A stretch of DNA of 64,000 nt from an uncultured Croceitalea sp. (GCA_947503285.1 CANNDD010000007.1:124001-188000), one strand, 5' to 3'. Counted from the stretch's first letter, positions 25,035 through 34,910 are shown. Notes: generated from the sequence alone by a model not told the origin. Program-made: numbers and translations.

Positions 25035-27665
25035 GTGCCCAGAAAATTTAGGACAAAAATAGGTTTATTATCATTGGTAGTTGTCCTTGCCTCGTGTAAT
25101 GCGGTAAAAAAAGTTGGTGAAGATGAATTGTTACTCACCAAGAATACGGTCTATACCGATGGAACGAAAGTGGTTAATGAGGATGTCAAGGGGCTTATGG
25201 CCCAAAAACCCAATAGTACGTTATTGGGTTATCCATTACGTTTAAACCTATACAACCTTGCAAAAGAAAACCCGGACTCCCTATATCAAGTTTGGCTTAC
25301 CAGGAAAGAAAATCGAGAGAAACGACTAAATCGCCTTTTATCAAAAAAGCAAGTAAATAGATTGGGGGAATCTTTTGTTGTCAAAGGATATAATAACCTC
25401 TTTAAGAGAATTGGTGAAGCCCCTGCGATTATCGATAGTACGAGAACTAAAAAAACCCTTGAACGATTAGAGGCATATTATGGCAGCAAAGGATATTTCA
25501 ACAATAGTGCCAGTTACCGTATCAATGAAACCAAACGTAAAAAAAGGGCCGAAATGGATTACGATGTTAATTTGGGTAAACCCTATTGTATTGATTCCAT
25601 TTCAGAAAACATTGCCTCCAAATCATTAGATTCGCTCTATCGCACCAACATTGACAAATCATTGGTCAAGGAAGGTGAACAATTTGACTTGAAAAATTTC
25701 ACTAATGAAAGACAACGATTGACCACCCTTTTTCGAAACTCGGGCGTTTACAATTTTCAAGAAAGCTCCATACGCTACAATATCGTTAGGGATACTTCGA
25801 TAAGCAATGACAATCAAATGATGGACGTGATCTTGGATATCAACAACCTGAACGTGGCCGACGATAGCCTTGCAACTAAAGAATATCAAATAAGTAGATT
25901 TGATAAAATCAATATTTATGCCGATTACAGTTTCACTGATGACACCACCAAGTTAAATTCCATTGACTACAACAATTACACTATTTTCTTCAAAGACCAA
26001 CTTCGCTATAGACCCAAAGCGCTTACCGATGCGATTTTTTTTGAGAAAGACAGCATCTATAGGGATTTGGATTATGTGCGCACCAATAGGCAAATATCAA
26101 ACTTGAACACCTTTAAATATCCGTCGGTCAAATTTGAGGAAAACAGTGATGACGCAGCACTGACCGCCAATATCTTTCTTGCACCTAGATCAAAATATTC
26201 TTTGGATACTTCGTTAGAACTGTCAAGATCGGACATCCAACAGTTGGGTACCGCATTCTCTGCCTCTGTAATCACAAGAAATGTTTTTGGTGGCGCTGAA
26301 ACGCTAAGTATCTCAGCACGTGGCTCCATAGGTTTATTGGATGACCCTATATCAGATGAGAACTTTACCTCAGAAATTGGAGGGGACATCAATCTCACCT
26401 TCCCAAGAATTTGGCTGCCGTTTGACACTGAAAAAGTGATTCCCTACTATATGTTGCCCCAAACAAGATTATCGATAGGTACAAATTTTCAGCAGAATAT
26501 TGGATTGGACCGGCAATCATTGAACGCCGTTTTAAGCTACAGTTGGTCGCCTACAAGCTTTCAAAAGAATATTTTAGATCTTTTGAATATTGAATTTGTC
26601 AGAAATACGGACCCTAACGATTTTTTTCGGGTCTACAACAACACCTTTGGCACTTTGGATAACATAGCAAATGGCTTTGACGGTTTTTTGGACCCCAATG
26701 ATCCAGACGATAATGATACACAATTTCCAGAATTAGCGGATTTTTTTGAATTACCCCAAAACGGAACAGATCCCAATCCCAGATTGATCATTCCAACTGA
26801 CAATCCGGATACTCCTGATGGAACAAGCGGTTTTACCAATGCCATTCTTGAGGGAATCGTACCTGCAGATGCTGAGGTAGTGGAAGAAGTTCGCAGTATT
26901 GAAGAGCGTAGAAGAAGGTTAACACAGAACAACCTTATATTTACTTCAAACTTCACCTACCAAAAAAACAACCGGGAAAATATCAACGATAATGATTTTT
27001 ATCGCTATAGCATTCGATTCGAAAGTGCTGGTAATTTATTATCGATTATCTCAAATATTATTCCCTTTGAAACGGATGACATTGGCCAAGAGTTGGTGTA
27101 TTCCGTTCCCTATTCCCAATATTTCAAAACAGAGTTGGATTATGTCAAACATTGGAAGTCTGGCAATACCAATGTCATCGCGTTCAGAAGTTTTTTAGGT
27201 CTTGCGGTACCCTACGGAAATGCGAACAACATTCCATTTGTTCGCAGTTATTTTGGTGGGGGGTCGAATGACAATCGTGCTTGGAACGTATATACCCTAG
27301 GTCCCGGACGCACTCAAAATGTCAATGATTTCAATGAGGCGAACTTCAAGATTGGTTTGAACTTAGAATATCGTTTTCCAATCGTAGGTGCTATCAAAGG
27401 GGCCTTATTTGCCGATGGTGGTAATATTTGGAATGTTTTTGATGATGTTGAAGATGAAGATGCCACCTTCAATGGTTTCTCATCGTTGGCGGATGTTGCT
27501 TTAGGCACCGGTTTTGGCTTGCGATATGACTTCACCTATTTTGTATTGCGATTGGATACTGGTTTTAAAACCTACAATCCGGCCTTACCGCCATCAGAAC
27601 GGTGGTTTACGAACTTCAGACCAAGTGAAGCTGTTTTGAATATCGGTATCAACTATCCTTTTTGA
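25035..27665 (+). CDS. tamL: TamL-type BamA/TamA-family outer-membrane lipoprotein
   Basis: An Omp85-superfamily protein of about 876 residues. In Bacteroidota the TamA homologue is made as a lipoprotein (TamL); here the signal ends VVVLASCNAVKKV with a clear lipobox. POTRA-like segments fill the first half (GEQFDLKNFTNERQRLTTLFRNSGVYNF is one), and the second half is the 16-strand barrel with GGSNDNRAWNVYTLGPG, the lid-lock-type motif, and a terminal strand ending NIGINYPF (final Phe). No ATG exists near the signal peptide; GTG at 25035 is chosen because the promoter's start point lies just before it. TTG at 25011 is the alternative. The partner tamB is not downstream; fba is. Confidence 0.85.
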   Translation: MPRKFRTKIGLLSLVVVLASCNAVKKVGEDELLLTKNTVYTDGTKVVNEDVKGLMAQKPNSTLLGYPLRLNLYNLAKENPDSLYQVWLTRKENREKRLNRLLSKKQVNRLGESFVVKGYNNLFKRIGEAPAIIDSTRTKKTLERLEAYYGSKGYFNNSASYRINETKRKKRAEMDYDVNLGKPYCIDSISENIASKSLDSLYRTNIDKSLVKEGEQFDLKNFTNERQRLTTLFRNSGVYNFQESSIRYNIVRDTSISNDNQMMDVILDINNLNVADDSLATKEYQISRFDKINIYADYSFTDDTTKLNSIDYNNYTIFFKDQLRYRPKALTDAIFFEKDSIYRDLDYVRTNRQISNLNTFKYPSVKFEENSDDAALTANIFLAPRSKYSLDTSLELSRSDIQQLGTAFSASVITRNVFGGAETLSISARGSIGLLDDPISDENFTSEIGGDINLTFPRIWLPFDTEKVIPYYMLPQTRLSIGTNFQQNIGLDRQSLNAVLSYSWSPTSFQKNILDLLNIEFVRNTDPNDFFRVYNNTFGTLDNIANGFDGFLDPNDPDDNDTQFPELADFFELPQNGTDPNPRLIIPTDNPDTPDGTSGFTNAILEGIVPADAEVVEEVRSIEERRRRLTQNNLIFTSNFTYQKNNRENINDNDFYRYSIRFESAGNLLSIISNIIPFETDDIGQELVYSVPYSQYFKTELDYVKHWKSGNTNVIAFRSFLGLAVPYGNANNIPFVRSYFGGGSNDNRAWNVYTLGPGRTQNVNDFNEANFKIGLNLEYRFPIVGAIKGALFADGGNIWNVFDDVEDEDATFNGFSSLADVALGTGFGLRYDFTYFVLRLDTGFKTYNPALPPSERWFTNFRPSEAVLNIGINYPF

Positions 27666-27711
27666 ATCTGTTTCGTTATTTCTTCCTCCAATATAAATTT
27701 CGTTTTATCAA

Positions 27712-27744
27712 TTTGAAAAAGTTGAAATGAGTTCCTTACTTTTG
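27712..27744 (+). promoter_or_regulatory. Promoter of fba-accD
   Basis: TTTG at 27712-27715, a 21-base spacer, then TACTTTTG at 27737-27744: both elements match the Bacteroidota consensus. The leader to the fba ATG is about 27 bases. Confidence 0.7.
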
Positions 27745-27775
27745 TTCTTTGTTTAAAACCTTTAACCAACGAATT

Positions 27776-28843
27776 ATGTCTCATAATATCAAGCCTGGAG
27801 TAGCCACAGGAGATGAAGTACAAGCAATTTTCAAATACGCAAAAGAAAAAGGATTCGCATTACCAGCTGTAAATGTTATAGGGTCAAACACCATTAATGG
27901 GGTTTTAGAGACAGCTGCTAGCTTGAATTCTCCTGTCATCATCCAATTTTCAAACGGTGGGGCACAATTCAATGCGGGCAAAGGGCTTTCGAACGAAAAT
28001 CAACAGGCTGCAATTTTAGGTGCCGTTGCCGGCGCAAAGCATGTTCATGAAATGGCGCAGGCTTATGGCGCTACCGTAATTTTACATACGGATCACTGTG
28101 CAAAAAAGCTATTACCTTGGATTGATGGATTGTTGGATGCAAGTGAAGCACATTACAAAGCAACCGGAAAACCGCTTTACAGTTCACATATGATAGACCT
28201 CTCTGAAGAACCCATCGAAGAGAATATCGAAATATGCAAACAATATTTAGAGCGCATGGCCAAGATGGACATGACCCTAGAAATCGAATTAGGGGTCACT
28301 GGTGGTGAAGAAGATGGAGTTGACAACACCGATGTAGACAGTTCTAAACTATACACGCAACCCGAAGAAGTGGCCTATGCCTATGAAGAGCTTTCAAAAG
28401 TAAGCCCTAGGTTTACCGTTGCGGCTGCTTTCGGAAATGTACATGGGGTATACAAACCTGGCAATGTGAGCCTCACCCCGAAAATATTGAAGAACTCCCA
28501 AGAATTCGTATCGAAAAAGTACGGAGTTGAAGATAATCATATTGACTTTGTATTTCACGGTGGATCGGGTTCTACATTGGAAGAGATTCGTGAAGCAATA
28601 GGCTACGGAGTGATTAAAATGAATATCGATACTGATTTACAGTATGCATTTATGTCAGGTATTCGTGACTATATGCAAAGCAAAAAAGACTATTTGCAAG
28701 CCCAGATCGGCAATCCTGATGGGGATGATTCCCCAAATAAGAAATTCTATGATCCCAGGGTTTGGCTTAGGGAAGGTGAAAAGACCTTTATTGAACGCTT
28801 GAAAAAAGCGTTTGAAGATTTGAATAATGTCAATACACTTTAA
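27776..28843 (+). CDS. fbaA: Class II fructose-bisphosphate aldolase
   Basis: Zinc-dependent cleavage of fructose 1,6-bisphosphate in glycolysis (reversible). Start moved to the ATG at 27776 (355 residues), after the promoter; the longer frame begins upstream of the predicted transcription start. Zinc and phosphate contacts: HTDHCAKK, LEIELGVTGGEEDGVDN, AFGNVHGVYKPG, FHGGSGSTLEE and KMNIDTDLQYA. Length and motifs fit the long (type A) E. coli FbaA-like branch. accD starts 18 bases downstream, so the pair is likely co-transcribed, ending at the terminator embedded in accD. Confidence 0.95.
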   Translation: MSHNIKPGVATGDEVQAIFKYAKEKGFALPAVNVIGSNTINGVLETAASLNSPVIIQFSNGGAQFNAGKGLSNENQQAAILGAVAGAKHVHEMAQAYGATVILHTDHCAKKLLPWIDGLLDASEAHYKATGKPLYSSHMIDLSEEPIEENIEICKQYLERMAKMDMTLEIELGVTGGEEDGVDNTDVDSSKLYTQPEEVAYAYEELSKVSPRFTVAAAFGNVHGVYKPGNVSLTPKILKNSQEFVSKKYGVEDNHIDFVFHGGSGSTLEEIREAIGYGVIKMNIDTDLQYAFMSGIRDYMQSKKDYLQAQIGNPDGDDSPNKKFYDPRVWLREGEKTFIERLKKAFEDLNNVNTL

Positions 28844-28861
28844 TCAAAATCCCCCACTTTT

Positions 28862-29740
28862 ATGACAGCTTGGTTCAAAAGAAAAGAAAAGGGAATCCAA
28901 ACCGCTACAGAAGAGAAAAAAGACACCCCTAGGGGGCTTTGGTATAAATCCCCTACAGGTAAGATTGTTGAATCAGAAGATTTAGCGAAAAATTTTTATG
29001 TGAGTCCTGAAGATGACTATCATGTTCGCATAGGAAGCAAAGAATACTTTGAAATTCTTTTTGATGACAACAAATTCAAGGAACTTGATGAGAAATTGTC
29101 ATCAAAAGACCCTTTAAAGTTCGAGGATACCAAAAAGTATTCAGATCGCTTGAAAGCTGCAAAAGCTAAGACAGGGCTAAATGATGCGGTGCGCACCGCA
29201 GTGGGAAAATCGATGAATAAAGACCTCGTAGTAGCCTGTATGGATTTTAGTTTTATCGGCGGTTCAATGGGAAGTGTAGTCGGTGAAAAAATAGCTCGGG
29301 CAATTGATGTGGCCAAAAAGAAAAAAGCACCATTTTTAATGATTTCAAAATCCGGTGGTGCCCGTATGATGGAAGCTGCGCTTTCATTGATGCAATTGGC
29401 CAAGACCTCAGCAAAGCTTGCACAGTTGGCAGAAGCAAAAATACCATACATATCATTATGTACCGACCCTACAACAGGTGGCACGACCGCGTCTTACGCT
29501 ATGTTGGGCGATATCAATATTTCAGAGCCTGGGGCCTTAATAGGCTTCGCCGGACCTAGGGTCGTAAAAGATACTACGGGTAAAGAACTGCCAGAGGGTT
29601 TTCAAACCTCGGAATTCGTGAAAGAGCATGGTTTTTTAGACTTTATCACCCATCGTAGGGACTTAAAACAAAAAGTGAATCTATATATCGATCTAATTCA
29701 AAACCTACCTGTGAGAAAAGAAAAAGAGTTGGCCGATTAA
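28862..29740 (+). CDS. accD: Acetyl-CoA carboxylase carboxyltransferase subunit beta, without zinc-finger cysteines
   Basis: The beta half of the carboxyltransferase that makes malonyl-CoA for fatty acid synthesis. The crotonase-type core is complete: [64 protein letters not shown] and IGFAGPRVV. At the N-terminus, where AccD normally has a four-cysteine zinc ribbon (two CPxC pairs), this protein reads [20 protein letters not shown] and VSPEDDYHV: serines replace the expected first cysteines and no cysteine is left. The rest of the fold is kept, so the protein is probably functional without that zinc site. 292 residues. Confidence 0.93.
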   Translation: MTAWFKRKEKGIQTATEEKKDTPRGLWYKSPTGKIVESEDLAKNFYVSPEDDYHVRIGSKEYFEILFDDNKFKELDEKLSSKDPLKFEDTKKYSDRLKAAKAKTGLNDAVRTAVGKSMNKDLVVACMDFSFIGGSMGSVVGEKIARAIDVAKKKKAPFLMISKSGGARMMEAALSLMQLAKTSAKLAQLAEAKIPYISLCTDPTTGGTTASYAMLGDINISEPGALIGFAGPRVVKDTTGKELPEGFQTSEFVKEHGFLDFITHRRDLKQKVNLYIDLIQNLPVRKEKELAD

Positions 29741-29756
29741 CCAACTCTTTTTCTTT
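29717..29756. terminator. Bidirectional terminator embedded in the end of accD
   Basis: A perfect 16-bp stem (29717-29732 and 29741-29756) with an 8-base loop. The left arm is the coding sequence of the last accD codons and the stop codon is in the loop. A-rich and T-rich stem ends on either side allow termination from both directions. Confidence 0.85.
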
Positions 29757-29772
29757 AAATCAAGTTTTATTT

Positions 29773-30645
29773 TCAATTCTTTAAAAACCTACGTAGAAAA
29801 ACTTCTTCACTAGAACCATCAGGTAGCGTCAAGATTCCTTTTGCATCACAACTGCCATCGCCAAAATCTAAACTTGCGGTATTTTCATTTCGTGTTATAT
29901 CCAAAACCCCACTTACGATAAATCTACATGAAAGCTCCCTTCGCAATGGTGAGACCACTTCTTTGTCAAAGGTATTACCCGCTTTATTAATAAATGTTCT
30001 TTTACCTGTGATCAAGAACACATTATCACCCCAAAATCCACTTCCATATCCTTCAATCCATTCGCGGGTTCTTGTACCTGTGAATGAAGCTGTTTCCCCT
30101 TCAGGCCATGTCGCATTGAAAGATGCGTTTGCAGTACCTTGCGGATTACCATTTTCATTGGACCTCACCCTAAGAATATCAGCTCCACCCTCAACGCTAA
30201 CGCCATTGAACGTGAAATTCTCAAGCACTAGGGCAATCGTTTTTTGGGCCAAGGTCATATCCTTAACATAACTTAATTTGATAATTCCACTTAAGGTATT
30301 TCCATTGGGCAACTCACAACCCTCACCAAAATCAAGGGTACGTTCTTTGGTCGTATCCGTTACTACAGTGGCAATAGTGACACAATCGGGTAAATAATCA
30401 GACCTAAAATCCACCTTCGATGTTGTTGAAATTTCATCAGCGGCATAAACGTCTTCCGCAATTGCCGTCACTTCTTCTGAAATCAATTCCGATTCATCAC
30501 TGACCTTCAATTCAGTAGCCGTAATCACAGCTTCACTTGATTCAAATTCAACGGTTTCGGCATCTTCTTTACTACATGAGATTACCATAAGCACTAGACC
30601 AATCAATACTACTTTTAAGTTCACTTGTTTGAGACTCTTTTTCAT
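29773..30645 (-). CDS. Uncharacterised lipoprotein with two DFG.G motifs
   Basis: A 290-residue lipoprotein (signal ending LVMVISCSKED). After an acidic low-complexity stretch (residues 26-75) the protein is beta-rich with two similar segments: LDFGEGCELPNGNTLSGIIKLSY and, near the C-terminus, LDFGDGSCDAKGILTLPDGS. Both combine DFG(E/D)G, a Cys and a following strand, suggesting an internal repeat. The pattern is common in Flavobacteriaceae lipoproteins of unknown role. It converges with accD across the shared terminator and diverges from rpsO across 255 bases. Confidence 0.7.
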   Translation of the reverse strand: MKKSLKQVNLKVVLIGLVLMVISCSKEDAETVEFESSEAVITATELKVSDESELISEEVTAIAEDVYAADEISTTSKVDFRSDYLPDCVTIATVVTDTTKERTLDFGEGCELPNGNTLSGIIKLSYVKDMTLAQKTIALVLENFTFNGVSVEGGADILRVRSNENGNPQGTANASFNATWPEGETASFTGTRTREWIEGYGSGFWGDNVFLITGKRTFINKAGNTFDKEVVSPLRRELSCRFIVSGVLDITRNENTASLDFGDGSCDAKGILTLPDGSSEEVFLRRFLKN

Positions 30646-30838
30646 CTTTGTAATTTTTAATGTTTGTTAATTAGGATAAAATACATCGCCAAGAATGTTG
30701 ACAATTCGATGATAAAGACATTGACCGGTAGTATCTTTATGCATCAAACGCTAAAAAACCTTAACGTTTATTGCTATGACGGTTACCAACCAAAAAGGTT
30801 TAATTCTTGTATAAACTTTTTACTTTACAAAAAAGAAT

Positions 30839-30846
30839 TATCTTTG
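30839..30846 (+). promoter_or_regulatory. -7 promoter element of rpsO
   Basis: TATCTTTG matches TAnnTTTG; the ATG is 54 bases downstream, leaving a leader of about 50 bases in which S15 autoregulation could act. No clear -33 TTTG was found. Confidence 0.5.
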
Positions 30847-30900
30847 CGCCCTGATTGAAAGACAGTCAGATACATAAAAATCATTTAAAACAATATTGGA

Positions 30901-31170
30901 ATGTATTTAACCAAAGAAGTAAAAGCCGAGATTTTCAAAAAGCACGGCGGTTCTGAAGGGAACACAGGTTCTACTGAGGGCCAGATAGCGTTGTTCACAC
31001 ATCGCATCAACCACCTAACCACCCATCTGAAAAAGAATCACAAAGACTACAATACCGAGCGTTCATTAGTGCGTCTGGTAGGTAAAAGACGATCACTTTT
31101 AGATTACTTGAAGAAAAAAGATATCGAAAAATACCGTTCATTGATCAAAGAATTAGGTATTAGAAAATAA
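30901..31170 (+). CDS. rpsO: 30S ribosomal protein S15
   Basis: An 89-residue S15, the standard length, with the rRNA-contacting motifs GSTEGQIALFTHRINHLTTHLK, the SLVRLVGKRRSLLDYLKK core and the basic C-terminus KELGIRK. It binds the 16S central domain early in 30S assembly. It lies upstream of pnp, the widespread rpsO-pnp order, but a strong terminator separates the two here. Confidence 0.98.
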   Translation: MYLTKEVKAEIFKKHGGSEGNTGSTEGQIALFTHRINHLTTHLKKNHKDYNTERSLVRLVGKRRSLLDYLKKKDIEKYRSLIKELGIRK

Positions 31171-31173
31171 TAT

Positions 31174-31205
31174 AATGGGAGCATTAATGCTCCCATTATT
31201 TTTAT
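31174..31205 (+). terminator. Terminator between rpsO and pnp
   Basis: A 24-base perfect palindrome (31174-31197, core GGGAGC/GCTCCC) starting 4 bases after the rpsO stop and followed by an AT-rich ATTTTTAT tail. Confidence 0.75.
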
Positions 31206-31243
31206 CCTTTTATATGTAAAGGACCCAAAGTCCCAATATGTCG

Positions 31244-31251
31244 TAATTTTG
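31244..31251 (+). promoter_or_regulatory. -7 promoter element of pnp with long leader
   Basis: TAATTTTG matches TAnnTTTG and would give a pnp leader of about 145 bases. That leader contains a GC-rich imperfect inverted repeat at 31326-31343 (ACCG...CGGT core). pnp mRNA leaders are autoregulated through hairpins in other bacteria; the same here is inference. Confidence 0.45.
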
Positions 31252-31399
31252 GGCAAACACAAAAAGCTACTTTTAGTTTTTCATTGGTCACCAGTGCGAC
31301 AAGCACTTACACAACAACACAACCCGACCGTCCGGATGGCGGTAGACCAAATGTTTAACAAGTCCTTCTTGAATTTAGGGGAAGGCAACACAAAATTTT

Positions 31400-33619
31400 A
31401 TGATTCCAAAAACTTTTAAAGAGGTCATAGACCTTGGTGACGGTAGGGAAATCTCTATCGAGACCGGAAAATTGGCAAAACAGGCCCATGGTTCTGTTGT
31501 TGTACAATCGGGCAAGTGCATGCTTTTATGCACCGTCGTTTCAAATTACAAACAAGCAGATGTGGATTTTCTGCCGCTTACGGTTGATTATCGCGAAAAA
31601 TTTGCTGCCGCAGGGCGCTATCCGGGTGGATTCTTCAAAAGGGAAGCGAGACCAAGTGATGGCGAAGTATTAACGATGCGCTTGGTGGATCGTGTCTTAC
31701 GTCCATTGTTTCCAAAAGACTATCATTCTGAAACACAGGTGATGATTCAATTAATGTCACATGATGAAGATGTTATGCCAGATGCTATGGCTGGTCTTGC
31801 CGCATCTGCTGCCATTCAATTGTCTGACTTTCCTTTTGAATGTGCTATCTCAGAAGCAAGGGTTGGCCGTATTAATGGTGAATTTATCATTAATCCGACC
31901 AGGGCGCAATTAAAAGAATCTGATATCGACATGATGATCGGTGCTTCTGCAGATTCCGTCATGATGGTAGAAGGGGAAATGAATGAGATTTCTGAAGAAG
32001 AAATGACCGAGGCCATCAAATTTGCACACGAAGCCATTAAAGTGCAATGTGCCGCACAACTAAGATTAGCTGAAGCCTTCGGAAAGAAAGAAGTACGCGA
32101 ATATGAAGCGGAAAGAGCAGATGAGGATTTAGCAAAAAAGGTACATGATTTGACCTATGACAAGGTCTATGCCATTGCCAAAGCTGGTTCTGCCAAACAT
32201 GAGCGCAGTGCTGCGTTTGCTGAAATCAAAGAAGAGGTAAAAGCCACATTTTCTGAAGAGGAATTGGAAGACTTCGGGGATTTGGTCTCCAAATACTTCT
32301 ACAAAGCTGAAAAAGCTGCCGTAAGGGACCTGACCTTAAATGAAGGACTCCGTTTAGACGGTAGAAAAACCGATGAGATCCGACCTATCTGGTGTGAGGT
32401 TGATTATCTACCCTCAGTGCATGGTTCCTCTATCTTTACTAGAGGGGAAACCCAAGCTTTAGCAACAGTAACCTTAGGCACCTCAAGGGAGGCGAATCAA
32501 ATTGATATGCCATCTTATGAAGGAGAAGAAACATTCTATTTGCACTATAACTTCCCTCCTTTTTCTACAGGGGAAGCAAGACCGATTCGAGGTACTTCAC
32601 GTAGGGAAGTAGGCCACGGCAACCTAGCACAACGTGCGCTAAAAGGAATGATTCCTGAAGATTGTCCATATACCGTAAGAGTAGTATCTGAAGTATTGGA
32701 ATCAAATGGTTCTTCTTCCATGGCCACTGTTTGCTCAGGTACGATGGCGTTGATGGATGCAGGCGTGCAGCTGAAAAAACCTGTTTCCGGTATCGCCATG
32801 GGCTTGATTACCGATGGTGAATCAGGCAAGTATGCCGTACTTTCTGATATTTTAGGAGATGAAGATCACTTAGGTGATATGGATTTTAAAGTGACCGGTA
32901 CTGCGGATGGTATTACCGCTTGTCAAATGGATATCAAGGTAAAAGGGCTTTCTTATGAAATCTTGGTCAAAGCTTTAATGCAGGCCAAAAATGGTAGATT
33001 GCACATTCTTGAAAAACTTACCGATACCATTACAGCACCTCGAGAAGATGTCAAATCATACGCTCCTAAAATTGTCACCAAAATTATTCCTGGTGAATAT
33101 ATTGGTGCGGTTATCGGTTCTGGTGGAAAGGTGATCCAAGAATTACAAAAAGAGACCAATACGACCATAGTAATCAATGAAGACCCAGATACTGAAGAAG
33201 GTATTGTTGAAATTTTAGGTACTGGCCAAGAGGGTATCGATGCCGTTATCGCCAAAATTGACGCCCTGATGTTCAAACCTGAAGTGGGTAGTGTTTACGA
33301 GGTAAAAGTCATAAAAATGCTAGATTTTGGTGCTGTGGTAGAATATGTTGAGGCACCGGGCAACGAAGTATTGTTACATGTTTCAGAATTGGCATGGGAA
33401 CGTACCGAAAACGTTTCTGATGTAGTCAACATGGGCGATGTATTCGATGTCAAGTACTTTGGCCTAGACCCAAGGACTAGAAAAGAAAAGGTTTCGAGAA
33501 AGGCCTTATTGCCAAAACCGGAAGGTTATGTAGAACGCCCCCCAAGAAATGATAGGGGTGATCGAAGGGGCGGTGACCGTCGTGGCGGAAACCGTGACAG
33601 AAAGCCCAGAAGGGATTAA
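31400..33619 (+). CDS. pnp: Polyribonucleotide nucleotidyltransferase (PNPase)
   Basis: Phosphorolytic 3'-to-5' exoribonuclease of the RNA degradosome. The 739-residue protein has both RNase PH cores (first: [42 protein letters not shown]; second: [24 protein letters not shown], with [16 protein letters not shown]), a KH domain with [17 protein letters not shown], an S1 domain ([21 protein letters not shown]) and a C-terminal basic RG-rich tail ([20 protein letters not shown]). All core motifs are present. A terminator lies 20 bases after the stop. Confidence 0.97.
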   Translation: MIPKTFKEVIDLGDGREISIETGKLAKQAHGSVVVQSGKCMLLCTVVSNYKQADVDFLPLTVDYREKFAAAGRYPGGFFKREARPSDGEVLTMRLVDRVLRPLFPKDYHSETQVMIQLMSHDEDVMPDAMAGLAASAAIQLSDFPFECAISEARVGRINGEFIINPTRAQLKESDIDMMIGASADSVMMVEGEMNEISEEEMTEAIKFAHEAIKVQCAAQLRLAEAFGKKEVREYEAERADEDLAKKVHDLTYDKVYAIAKAGSAKHERSAAFAEIKEEVKATFSEEELEDFGDLVSKYFYKAEKAAVRDLTLNEGLRLDGRKTDEIRPIWCEVDYLPSVHGSSIFTRGETQALATVTLGTSREANQIDMPSYEGEETFYLHYNFPPFSTGEARPIRGTSRREVGHGNLAQRALKGMIPEDCPYTVRVVSEVLESNGSSSMATVCSGTMALMDAGVQLKKPVSGIAMGLITDGESGKYAVLSDILGDEDHLGDMDFKVTGTADGITACQMDIKVKGLSYEILVKALMQAKNGRLHILEKLTDTITAPREDVKSYAPKIVTKIIPGEYIGAVIGSGGKVIQELQKETNTTIVINEDPDTEEGIVEILGTGQEGIDAVIAKIDALMFKPEVGSVYEVKVIKMLDFGAVVEYVEAPGNEVLLHVSELAWERTENVSDVVNMGDVFDVKYFGLDPRTRKEKVSRKALLPKPEGYVERPPRNDRGDRRGGDRRGGNRDRKPRRD

Positions 33620-33638
33620 ACCTTTTTAACTAAAAATG

Positions 33639-33677
33639 AAAACCCCTTTGTGACTATACAGTCCGAAGGGGTTTTTT
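33639..33677 (+). terminator. Intrinsic terminator of pnp
   Basis: Stem AAAACCCCTT/AAGGGGTTTT with a 17-base loop and a T run, starting about 20 bases after the pnp stop. Confidence 0.85.
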
Positions 33678-33797
33678 AGTTATCCCTGCTCCATTTGGTT
33701 TATCAAACAGCTGATTTCAAAATCCAAGCTGGATTTTCGATTATGCGCAACCTTTTACAAGTTTCGCAGACTACTTAAAGAATTAAAAATAAATCAA

Positions 33798-34184
33798 ATG
33801 AAAAGAACTTGCTCAATTTTATTATTCGGGTTTTTATTACTGATTTTCCAAGCCTGTGAAAGCGATCCTGAAGAATTGACCTTGGAAACACAAGAATTAA
33901 TCTTGGAAACAAATGATACTGATCAAGAACCGATTTGTCCTGCATATCGCGGCGAAACAAATCCCTCGCCCGGCAACATCTACACCTATGAAATAGTGCC
34001 GATAAGTTCAGACCAAGAGCTCTTTAATATTGTGTGGTCCGTTCAACCTAACAGTGGAATGGAAATTATCAGTGGTCAGGATACTGCTATTGTGGAAGTA
34101 AGTTTTGCGAGCGATTTTGTCTCTGGTGAGCTAACCTTTGAAGTTAATGATATCTGTAAAGGTAAATTACTGATAGGAAGCTGA
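33798..34184 (+). CDS. Small Ig-like lipoprotein
   Basis: A 128-residue lipoprotein with signal ending LIFQACESD. After an acidic linker, residues 50-128 resemble a single Ig/PKD-like sandwich: Pro-rich entry (YRGETNPSPGNIYTYEI), a WSV strand, SGMEIISGQD and VEVSFASDF. A cysteine pair (CPAYR near the start and DICKG near the end) could form a disulfide. Its plan resembles the next gene, so the two may be paralogues. Function unknown. Confidence 0.65.
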   Translation: MKRTCSILLFGFLLLIFQACESDPEELTLETQELILETNDTDQEPICPAYRGETNPSPGNIYTYEIVPISSDQELFNIVWSVQPNSGMEIISGQDTAIVEVSFASDFVSGELTFEVNDICKGKLLIGS

Positions 34185-34478
34185 TACATACAAATTTGAA
34201 GGCGGAATAAACAAAATGGCTATTAACAAGCCTATAAATCGGAAATGAAAAAGTTTCTGAATTATCCCGTTACCCCCTTAGAAAATTAGATAGAAGAAGG
34301 CTATAGGAATTTGAAAAACCTGAAAGAATTAAACATTTCTTTCCAATCAGTGGTTTAAACTTTAGTCCTATACTTGGGTCTTTTGTTTCAGGATGTTTGA
34401 GTGTCTTACGATAAACTGAATTTTTTAACGCAACTTTTCTGCGCAATGGTAGACTACCCTATAAACAATCCAATTACC

Positions 34479-34910
34479 ATGCTTAAAATCCATTTGAAAT
34501 TTTATTTCACACAATTAATCTGTTTGTTCATACTGTGCCTCTTAGGTTGCAGTGAAGATGAAAACAATGAAACATCCCCATCTACAACTGCATCGGAAAT
34601 ACAAGTAAATGGTGTAAGTTTCAATCAGTGCGATCAAGAAGAAATAGACAATCACCCCGGTACTATTTGTTGTATTTCTGGACCATTGGAAGCGTCACCC
34701 AATGAAACCATCTCACTTGAATATTCGAGTAATTTACAAAACCCAAGCGTCACTTGGGAAGTGGTTTCTGGCGAACTATCGTTGGTAAATAGCCCAAATT
34801 CAAATACGGCCACTTTTGATGTCTTAGAGGGCTTTAGTGGAGGTTCTGTAAAAGGTTATGGCGACACAGGGAAAGATTGTAGCGTAGTAATTGAAATATC
34901 CTTAAAGTAA
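34479..34910 (+). CDS. Small Ig-like lipoprotein, likely paralogue of the preceding one
   Basis: Start moved to the ATG at 34479 (143 residues): MLKIHLKFYF begins a good signal peptide that ends LCLLGCSED, whereas the longer frame has 26 extra residues with no signal character. The mature part has TICCISGPLEASPNETISLEYSS, a TWEVVSGELSLV strand pair, NSNTATFDVLEGFSGGSV and a late Cys, parallel to the preceding lipoprotein (Cys, Pro-rich entry, W-V strand, S-G turn, F strand, C-terminal Cys). Function unknown. Confidence 0.62.
   Translation: MLKIHLKFYFTQLICLFILCLLGCSEDENNETSPSTTASEIQVNGVSFNQCDQEEIDNHPGTICCISGPLEASPNETISLEYSSNLQNPSVTWEVVSGELSLVNSPNSNTATFDVLEGFSGGSVKGYGDTGKDCSVVIEISLK

Noticed and set aside
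30664-30858. A 64-codon frame between the lipoprotein and rpsO
   Set aside because: It runs through the rpsO promoter element and has low-complexity, non-protein-like composition.
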